From: an uncultured cyanobacterium
Lineage (GTDB): Bacteria; Cyanobacteriota; Cyanobacteriia; PCC-6307; Cyanobiaceae
Length of the DNA: 11,390 nucleotides
Direction of reading: 5' to 3'
NCBI GenBank assembly: GCA_903831165.1
Contig: CAIKWV010000240.1
Location: 1 to 11,390 of the forward strand
Shown: piece after piece, positions 1 through 5,437 of the stretch
How the letters are laid out: each line of letters starts with the position of its first letter
Numbering within the stretch: the stretch's first letter is position 1
Translations under genes and position numbers: made by a program
Notes under the pieces: model-generated
The model's database searches: none
What the model was told of the DNA's origin: nothing
The model's input: only the letters and a program-made list of their open reading frames with translations

Positions 1-118
1 CCAGTCCTCCCGTGATCGTGTCGTTGCCGCCACAGCCACTGATCGTGTCGTTACCGCCGCCGCCGTTGATGCGGTCATGGCCGGAGCTGCCGACCAGCTC
101 TTCCGCTGCGGCGGTCCC
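1..118 (-). repeat. RTX nonapeptide block 4, cut by the window edge
   Basis: Residues 1344-1382. Opens with GTAAAEELVGSSGHDRI, followed by GGGGNDTIS and GCGGNDTIT, and is still repeating when the window ends. The repeat domain, and therefore the protein, continues to the left by an unknown length. A Cys sits inside one unit, which is uncommon in RTX repeats. Confidence 0.85.
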
Positions 119-3100
119 GGTGAGCGCCAGGTCCACCAGGTTCTGGATCCCCCAGACTGTGCCCTCCTGAAAGCGCACCTGCTGCAGTGGTGTGCCGAGA
201 ACGTAATAGGAATCGGCGCGGAAGAAGTTTTCCAGTGTGATCTGGTCGCTGCTGCCGGTAATCCGGAGATCCAGATTCAATCCCCAGCCATACCGACTCG
301 CCGTGATATCCGTTGGCTTGATGCTGGAGCCGAATTCGAGGCTGTTGATATCGCTAGGGGTGTAATTCCAGCTGGCGCCGATCGTGTCCTGGCCGTCGCC
401 CCTGTTGAAGCGGTAACGGTTGTTGCCTTGATTGCCATTGATCGCGTCCTGACCAGGGCCGCCCTCGATGGTGTCATCGCCAGCATCCCCCCAGATGGTG
501 TCATTACCGCTACCACCCAGCAGCAGATCATGGCCGCCATAGCCGGCGAGCATGTCATGACCGCCCATGCCCTGGATCGTGTCGTCGGTGTCAATTCCCC
601 AGAGATTTTCCGAGTCCTCGCTGCCTTGCATGCTGATCTGGATCATGGTCTGCATCGACCAGATCGTGCCATCACTGAACATCAGTTCCTGTACAGGATT
701 GCGAAGCTCATTCCTGTGGTCGCCAGCAAAGACTGACATCAAGGTCAGGCTATCTGCTGTGCCGACGATGCTGATGCTGAGGGCGTTGTTGGTACGTCTA
801 ACGCGAAGATCTGTTGGGCTGATGCCTGCTTCGCAGATGATTTGATTGCGATCGCCTGCCAGGAGGTCCACTCCGTTGACGATCTGATCCGCGCCTCCGC
901 CCCGTCTCAGGTGGTACGTGTTGCTGCCCAGTCCGCCATAGAGGGTGTCATTGCCGGCTCCGCCGTCGAGGTCGTCGTCTCCTGCTTCGCCACTGAGTAC
1001 ATCATCGCCACTGTCGCCTGAAAGCTGATCATCGCCGTCGTTGCTGTAGACGATATCGTTGCCGGCGCCGGCACTGATCTGGTCGGCGTAGATGCTGCCA
1101 AAGATATTGTCGGTGGCGTCAGTTCCCTGAAGGGCCATGTGCAGCAGCTGCGCCCAGCTCCAGCGCGTGCCATCGGCGAACTGCAGGTAGGTGCTGTCGG
1201 CAACCGGGGCGCTGTTGAACGTGGGGTCAAAGAACTTCTTGAGGGTGATGCTGTCGTTTGGGTTGAATTCAATCGTCAGATCCTCCTCGCGTCGCCGTAC
1301 CCGAACCTCCCCGGGCTGCAGGGTGGCTGCCAGCAGAATCAGGTTGGCTTCCTGATCGCCCCAGTCCCAGAGCGTGTCCTGGCCATCGCCGGCCGCGAAG
1401 CCGTAGACATCGCTGCCCGCTCCACCGAGCAGCTCGTCGTTGCCTGGGCCGCCGCTCAGGCTGTCGTCTCCAGCCCAGCCTTCCAGTTGATCCTGGCCCG
1501 GCCCCCCCTGAAGGCTGTCATCGCCATCGCCGCCATCCAGGACGTCATTGCCGCTGCCGCCATCGAGCACATCGCGGCCACCCAGGCCAAACAACTGGTC
1601 GTTGTTGCCCTTGCCCAGCAGGATGTCATCGCCGAGTCCGGCCGCCACCCGGTCGCTGTCCTCGCCACCTTCGAGCAGCTCATTGGCGAGGCCGCCGGTC
1701 AGCCAATCATTGGCATCGCGTCGGTTGATGTGTTCGTCCACCTGCAGCAGCCACAGCCGCTGGCCCAGGGGTGTGTCTCCGGCGATTGCCAGCTGGCGGA
1801 AGCTGGTCATCAGCTCGGCCCCCGTGGCCGGCAGGCTGCGCAGTGCCACCCCCAGGCGCAGCAGCAGTGCATCACTCGGCTGCTCGCCATAGCGGCGTTG
1901 CAGGGCTGTGATCACCCCGGTTGCGTCCCAGTGAAAACCCACCCCCTGGAGGTCCAGGCTCAACAATTCCGGGCTCAGCACCGACTCCAGCAGCTCCCCG
2001 GCCGCGAGCACGTTGTTGACCAGGACACAGAGCTTGTCGAAGGTGGCGCCGATCACCATGCCGGCGAGATCCACCTGGATGCCTTCGCCATTGCGGTAGG
2101 GGGTACCCAGCAGGGCCTCCAGCGCCGCCAGCGACCGCAGGTCATCGAGCCCCCGCCCTGGGCCGGAGGGGGTGTTGACGACACCGGTCCAGCGGTAGAT
2201 CAACGGGCGGATCAGGCTCGGACGCTGCTCCGCTGAGGCCTGCAGCCACTGTTCCACCAGCTGGCGCAACTGGCCCGTGCCATCGCGCGCCATGGCCTGA
2301 TGCAGGCTGGCGACGTTGCCCATGCCGCCGATGTTCGGCAGCGCGGCGATTGAGGCCTCGATGGCAACTGGGTCGAGGTCGAGGGTCTGGGCCTGATCCA
2401 CCCGGAACCAGACATCGACGAGCGCCCGCTGGTCGCCGTTGCTGGTGCGATAGCGACCCAGCTGTCGCTGTTGATTGCCCTTGCCGTCGTCCAGGTTGGC
2501 GTTGGTGTAGGCCAGATCCAGGCTGGCGATGCCGGCGTCGGCGAGAGACAGCAATTCACCGGCCTCCACGCTGCCGTTGGCGTTGCGATCCCGCCACAGC
2601 TGCAGGCGGGCCCAGTCGGCATCGCCGCTGTCGATCCGGCCATCGCCGTTGCGATCGAACGGCCGCAGGGCCTCGAAGCCGTTGGCGGCCAGAGTGCCGT
2701 CAGCCAGGCGGGTCCGGTTGCCGAACAGTTCGCTGCCGTTGTCGATGCGCTGGTTGCCATCGCGGTCCCACACCAGCAGGGCATCGTCCGGGGCCACCCA
2801 GCCGCTGCGTTCGGCGTAGCGGTTGCCGTCGTGGTCAAAATGAAGGTTCAGTGTTTCCAGGGCCAGCGTTTCGATGCCATCGCCATCGAGATCCAGCACC
2901 AGGGGGCAGGAATGGGCGGCCGCGTCCGCTAAGCCGCCCTGGATCAGGTGCTGACAAGCCATCAGGCTGGGTGAACCTGGCAAGGGTCCGATGATCTGGG
3001 GTTCCAGGCCAATGAAGTAGCCGGGGTTGGCCAGGATCCAGTTCATCACGGCCGACCGATCGGGGTCGAATTCGGAGAGCAATTGGATCAGGCCTAGGAT

Positions 3101-4147
3101 CAGTGGTTTCTCAAATTCCATTATCCCCTTTAAAATCGGTTGGGCTAGACTGTTTTCTTTGAGCAGAAATTCGATCCCGTTCGCCAATCCTCCGATTACC
3201 GAGAACTGATACGCAGGCATCGATCGAAGGTCTCTGAATGCTTTTTCAAGCAACATCTGGGCCGTCGGCAGCGTCCAGTCGTAGTCGTACTGAGCCACGA
3301 CTTGCTGTGTCACAGTGATGCCGACAAGGATGCCCAGATCCGTGCCAAGGCGACTGTTGCCAAGGCTGCTGCTCAGCATCATGAATGCTGTGGTTGTATC
3401 TAAAAGTTTCTCCAGCATCTCGCGGGTGTCCCCAGAGCGTTGGAGGTCGCCGATGATTGCTGCAGCGATGAACTGCGACGAGTCGGCGATCGGAAGGTAG
3501 GAGGGGGCCATCGAGCGACCGGTTCCCGTCTCCAGCCCCTCCAGAAGTTCGTCGCGCATATGGGCCGCCACCACACCCGCCACTTGATGCTTTGGGTCCA
3601 GCAGGCGAATGCATTCGCCCCCCACATGGCCCCTGCCGAGGCGGGAGACGAGGTCGTCGCTGCGGTAGTAGTGGGTGGCGTTGAGGTTCTTGACCAGCGC
3701 CGGGTCGTAAGTACGGAATTCGCGCAGGCCCCAGTCGCCGCCGAGGGCGTTCCAGGTGGTGAGGCTGATTGTGCTGGCGTCCAGTCCCGAGTTGTTGGCG
3801 AAAAGGTCGTAAGCCGCGAACTGAGCCAGGGCGCCGCCAAGGCTATGGCCGGTGAGCTCGACGCGACCGCCATTCGCCATAAGATCTTTGATTAGATCCT
3901 GGATCTTGTCGTCACTGTCTTCGTATTGCGGCCAGCCCTTCTGAATGTCGGTGTTAATATCTGCTAGGTTTTTCTCTGTACCCCGGAAGGCGATAATGTA
4001 CTCATCGGCGCCGATCTTTCGATAGACGGTGACGTAGAGGCCTGCGTTATTGGTGATGGTTCTGTTGAAGTTGTTATAGCCCGGCGGAGGGCTGTCGCCA
4101 TAGGCCGCAAAGGCGGCATCCAGCAGAACGCGGGGATCCGTAGCCAT
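1..4147 (-). CDS. RTX-type secreted class-3 lipase-like protein, 3' end beyond window
   Basis: Open frame of at least 1382 codons from ATG 4147; an in-frame TGA at 4151-4153 fixes the start, and no stop occurs before the left edge. Residues ~35-205 resemble Lipase_3 alpha/beta hydrolases: AFRGTEKN (53-60, oxyanion-type motif) and LTGHSLGGALAQF (98-110) with nucleophile Ser102. Candidate acid is Asp165 (SDDLVSRL) and candidate base His196, or His174. Residues ~211-405 are a helical stretch I do not recognise. Residues 417-531 carry VLDLDGDGIETL and two EF-hand-like loops. From 818 onward RTX nonapeptide blocks alternate with linkers ending in F-x-[DE]-G-T-x-W, resembling the haemolysin-type calcium-binding related domain. 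There is no N-terminal signal peptide, which fits type I secretion by a C-terminal signal outside the window. Likely role: secreted, calcium-stabilised lipase, esterase or phospholipase; substrate unknown. The family call is firm for the RTX part and good for the hydrolase. Confidence 0.9.
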   Translation of the reverse strand, partial: MATDPRVLLDAAFAAYGDSPPPGYNNFNRTITNNAGLYVTVYRKIGADEYIIAFRGTEKNLADINTDIQKGWPQYEDSDDKIQDLIKDLMANGGRVELTGHSLGGALAQFAAYDLFANNSGLDASTISLTTWNALGGDWGLREFRTYDPALVKNLNATHYYRSDDLVSRLGRGHVGGECIRLLDPKHQVAGVVAAHMRDELLEGLETGTGRSMAPSYLPIADSSQFIAAAIIGDLQRSGDTREMLEKLLDTTTAFMMLSSSLGNSRLGTDLGILVGITVTQQVVAQYDYDWTLPTAQMLLEKAFRDLRSMPAYQFSVIGGLANGIEFLLKENSLAQPILKGIMEFEKPLILGLIQLLSEFDPDRSAVMNWILANPGYFIGLEPQIIGPLPGSPSLMACQHLIQGGLADAAAHSCPLVLDLDGDGIETLALETLNLHFDHDGNRYAERSGWVAPDDALLVWDRDGNQRIDNGSELFGNRTRLADGTLAANGFEALRPFDRNGDGRIDSGDADWARLQLWRDRNANGSVEAGELLSLADAGIASLDLAYTNANLDDGKGNQQRQLGRYRTSNGDQRALVDVWFRVDQAQTLDLDPVAIEASIAALPNIGGMGNVASLHQAMARDGTGQLRQLVEQWLQASAEQRPSLIRPLIYRWTGVVNTPSGPGRGLDDLRSLAALEALLGTPYRNGEGIQVDLAGMVIGATFDKLCVLVNNVLAAGELLESVLSPELLSLDLQGVGFHWDATGVITALQRRYGEQPSDALLLRLGVALRSLPATGAELMTSFRQLAIAGDTPLGQRLWLLQVDEHINRRDANDWLTGGLANELLEGGEDSDRVAAGLGDDILLGKGNNDQLFGLGGRDVLDGGSGNDVLDGGDGDDSLQGGPGQDQLEGWAGDDSLSGGPGNDELLGGAGSDVYGFAAGDGQDTLWDWGDQEANLILLAATLQPGEVRVRRREEDLTIEFNPNDSITLKKFFDPTFNSAPVADSTYLQFADGTRWSWAQLLHMALQGTDATDNIFGSIYADQISAGAGNDIVYSNDGDDQLSGDSGDDVLSGEAGDDDLDGGAGNDTLYGGLGSNTYHLRRGGGADQIVNGVDLLAGDRNQIICEAGISPTDLRVRRTNNALSISIVGTADSLTLMSVFAGDHRNELRNPVQELMFSDGTIWSMQTMIQISMQGSEDSENLWGIDTDDTIQGMGGHDMLAGYGGHDLLLGGSGNDTIWGDAGDDTIEGGPGQDAINGNQGNNRYRFNRGDGQDTIGASWNYTPSDINSLEFGSSIKPTDITASRYGWGLNLDLRITGSSDQITLENFFRADSYYVLGTPLQQVRFQEGTVWGIQNLVDLALTGTAAAEELVGSSGHDRINGGGGNDTISGCGGNDTITGGL
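371..625 (-). repeat. RTX nonapeptide block 3
   Basis: Residues 1175-1259. Opens with GSEDSENLWG, continues with nonapeptides including GMGGHDMLA, GYGGHDLLL, GGSGNDTIW and GDAGDDTIE, and closes with NRYRFNRGDGQDTIGAS. Two consecutive units carry His before the Asp (GGHD) where neighbours have Asn, Asp or Gln. It has the same length (85 residues) as block 2. Confidence 0.88.
848..855. repeat. HIP1 palindrome GCGATCGC
   Basis: Exact copy of the highly iterated palindrome of cyanobacterial genomes, lying inside the RTX protein gene. Confidence 0.85.
872..1126 (-). repeat. RTX nonapeptide block 2
   Basis: Residues 1008-1092. Opens with GTDATDNIFG, then about six nonapeptides such as AGAGNDIVY, GDSGDDVLS and GGAGNDTLY, and closes with NTYHLRRGGGADQIVNG. 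The closing unit is the same Y-x-[FL]-x-x-G-x-G-x-D type that ends block 1, but with Gly-Gly in place of Gly-Asp. The linker upstream of this block (1127-1357) ends FADGTRWSW. Confidence 0.88.
1358..1696 (-). repeat. RTX nonapeptide block 1
   Basis: Residues 818-930, about nine consecutive nonapeptides of the form G-G-x-G-x-D-x-[LIV]-x, for example GGSGNDVLD, GGDGDDSLQ and GGPGNDELL. The block closes with a terminal unit (SDVYGFAAGDGQDTLWDWG) in which the repeat gives way to Y-x-F-x-x-G-D-G-Q-D-T. Each nonapeptide half-site is expected to bind Ca2+ in a parallel beta roll. This is the longest of the visible blocks. Confidence 0.9.
2555..2893 (-). other. EF-hand-like calcium-binding segment of the RTX protein
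   Basis: Residues 419-531. DLDGDGIE at 419-426 follows SCPLVL, an arrangement seen upstream of RTX repeats in many bacterial proteins. WDRDGNQRID starts at 460. DRNGDGRIDSGD at 498-509 fits a 12-residue EF-hand loop with acidic or Asn ligands at positions 1, 3, 5, 9 and 12. DRNANGSVEAGE at 520-531 fits the canonical loop with Asp/Asn/Asn/Ser/Glu at 1, 3, 5, 7 and 12. This suggests calcium sites separate from the RTX rolls. Calcium binding itself is inference. Confidence 0.7.
3533..4045 (-). other. Lipase_3-like catalytic domain of the RTX protein
   Basis: Residues ~35-205 of the RTX protein. Visible in order: a strand leading to AFRGTEKN with a following Asp-rich segment (the position where Lipase_3 proteins carry RGT-x(n)-D), the elbow GHSLG at 100-104 with small residues after it (GALAQFAAYDL), a later strand ending TTWNALGG (130-137), then HYYRSDDLVSRLGRGHVGG (159-177) where the catalytic Asp is expected, and AAHMRDELLEG (194-204) as the likely His loop. 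Assigning Asp165 and His196 to the triad is by position and analogy only. Confidence 0.75.
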
Positions 4148-4216
4148 CGGTCAATGGTTGAAAAGATTACTTTTGGGGCAAGAATTGGGATCTTCTTGAT
4201 GCAGTGCTGAGTCGTT

Positions 4217-5290
4217 TCAGGGCTGCGCTCGTCTGGCGCAGAGATTCACCACCACCAGGATCCGCCCGCCTTTGCGGGGCAACGAGCGTTGATCGAGGTG
4301 CTCCTGAAAGGCATAAGCCAGGTTGCAGCCATCGGCCGACAGGGCCGGCTCGCTGACGTAGCCCGTCTCCAGTCGCTCATAGCGGCCGTCGGGTTGCACT
4401 AGATAGGCGCCGGCGTTGCCGGGGGAGCCATTGCGATTGAGGACCGAAGTTGTGATCACCAGCCCATCACGGGCCTTGAAGAACAGGGTGTCGCCGCCGC
4501 CGGGGTTCACCCAGGGCCCCGCCGGCACGTGGATGGCGTGGCCCTGGTGGTTTTCGTCGAGATGCCAGAGGGTGAGTCGGTTGGTCTGCTGCCAGCGCTT
4601 GCGGGCCTCGGGGCTGATGTTCAGGTCGTAGAGCAGGTAGCCGGGCTGGGGACGCCAGTCCGTGATTTCGCTGAGGATCGGCAGATCCACCCGGATGCCC
4701 GTGTCCTGGCGGTTCTGGAGATTGGCATCGAGATGGGTCACCCTGTAGCCGCGTTGAATGTCGTCGACGCCGAAGTCGAGATAGCCCTCGCCAGGTCGAA
4801 GTTCTTCCCAGTGATGCATATGCAGTGCAGTCGGGATTGGGTGGATGTCGCATGTGTATCTGCTGGCGTAGCTTGGGCTGGTTGCAATTTCCCGTTTTCC
4901 TTGATATTTCACTGCCTTGCTGGGGAACGAAACGCGATAGTCCTTGACGAATTGAGTCGTTTGTTCGCGTACGGATAGCATCACGGCATTGCCGTTGATG
5001 CAGAAATTCCTGGCCCCTTCAAATAACTGTTTCGGGGTCGTCTTCAAGTCCCAGCTGTACAGCCAGGACTGGCTCCTGGTGTCTACGGGGTGGCCCGCAA
5101 ACACCACCGTGTCATTGCCGATCCAGTCGATTCTCTGGTCGGGGACGATGCCCCGCAGCACCGTTTTGGGATACGGGGTCTTGTCGGGCTCGGGTCTGGG
5201 TGGGGGCAACAGCGTCTGCACAACCCGCAGGGGCAGCACGCAGCCTGTGGTGGTCATGGTCAGCAGCAGCAGGGCGAGAGCCGTTTTCAT
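4217..5290 (-). CDS. Putative lipoprotein of unknown function
   Basis: 357 residues from ATG 5290. The start is chosen because it begins a signal peptide: MKTALALLLLTMTTTGC, with Lys2, a leucine-rich core and a lipobox-like TTGC (acceptor Cys17; Thr rather than Leu at -3 is atypical). A Pro-rich tether follows (LLPPPRPEPDKTPYP). The mature part suggests a beta-propeller-like fold: strand-turn units such as RIDWIGNDTVVFAGH, SWLYSWDLKT, TLFFKARDGLVITTS and LSADGCNLAYAF recall TolB/WD40-like blades. I do not recognise the family. A GTG at 5437 would extend it by 49 residues and abolish the N-terminal signal, so it is disfavoured. mgtA ends 147 bp upstream and the RTX lipase starts 69 bp downstream on the same strand, so co-transcription with the lipase is plausible. 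No clear Shine-Dalgarno sequence. The middle of the gene (around 4800-4990) is A/T-richer than mgtA. Confidence 0.8.
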   Translation of the reverse strand: MKTALALLLLTMTTTGCVLPLRVVQTLLPPPRPEPDKTPYPKTVLRGIVPDQRIDWIGNDTVVFAGHPVDTRSQSWLYSWDLKTTPKQLFEGARNFCINGNAVMLSVREQTTQFVKDYRVSFPSKAVKYQGKREIATSPSYASRYTCDIHPIPTALHMHHWEELRPGEGYLDFGVDDIQRGYRVTHLDANLQNRQDTGIRVDLPILSEITDWRPQPGYLLYDLNISPEARKRWQQTNRLTLWHLDENHQGHAIHVPAGPWVNPGGGDTLFFKARDGLVITTSVLNRNGSPGNAGAYLVQPDGRYERLETGYVSEPALSADGCNLAYAFQEHLDQRSLPRKGGRILVVVNLCARRAQP

Positions 5291-5308
5291 GCCGAAGGCG
5301 CCGGGCTC

Positions 5309-5322
5309 GGCCGGTGCCGGCC
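5309..5322. other. GC-rich inverted repeat just upstream of the lipoprotein gene
   Basis: GGCCGG-TG-CCGGCC, two perfect 6-bp arms 2 bp apart, ending about 18 bp upstream of the lipoprotein ATG and roughly 115 bp after the mgtA stop. No T-run follows on the minus strand, so it is not a standard intrinsic terminator. It could be an operator or a 5'-leader hairpin, or chance in GC-rich DNA. Confidence 0.35.
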
Positions 5323-5437
5323 TGTTGGACCGCACCGACTTGTGCTTCCAGTGTTCCCGGCGGCGGACATCCCGGCTTCCGGCCGCACGGCTTTCCTGTT
5401 GGCTGTCCCCGCTCGGCCGCTGCATCGCCCGCTTCAC

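Larger units (their letters stand above)
119..1696 (-). repeat. Higher-order RTX-plus-linker module, three tandem copies
   Basis: Each module is an RTX block followed by a beta-rich linker. Starts lie at 1696, 1126 and 625, with the next at 118, giving module lengths of 190, 167 and 169 residues. The linkers (1127-1357, 626-871, 119-370) align with one another: a proline-containing entry (LQPGEVRVRR, ISPTDLRVRR, IKPTDITASR), then a strand, then S/Q-I/L-T-L-x(3)-F, then F-x-[DE]-G-T-x-W (FADGTRW, FSDGTIW, FQEGTVW), and finally G[TS] opening the next block. This pattern resembles the haemolysin-type calcium-binding related domain (HCBP_related). Confidence 0.85.

Noticed and set aside
1..1696. 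CRISPR-like or satellite repeat array
   Set aside because: The short-period repetition is codon-level RTX nonapeptide structure without constant direct repeats or unique spacers.
1139..2236. A 365-codon plus-strand open frame, and a 219-codon one at 77-736, opposite the RTX gene
   Set aside because: Both are antisense to an excellent RTX reading. Their apparent repeats mirror the Gly/Asp codon periodicity of the RTX blocks.
4151..4216. Promoter for the lipase (TAATCT on the minus strand, 4164-4169)
   Set aside because: No -35 partner at a suitable distance, and it would leave almost no leader. Co-transcription from the lipoprotein gene is equally likely.
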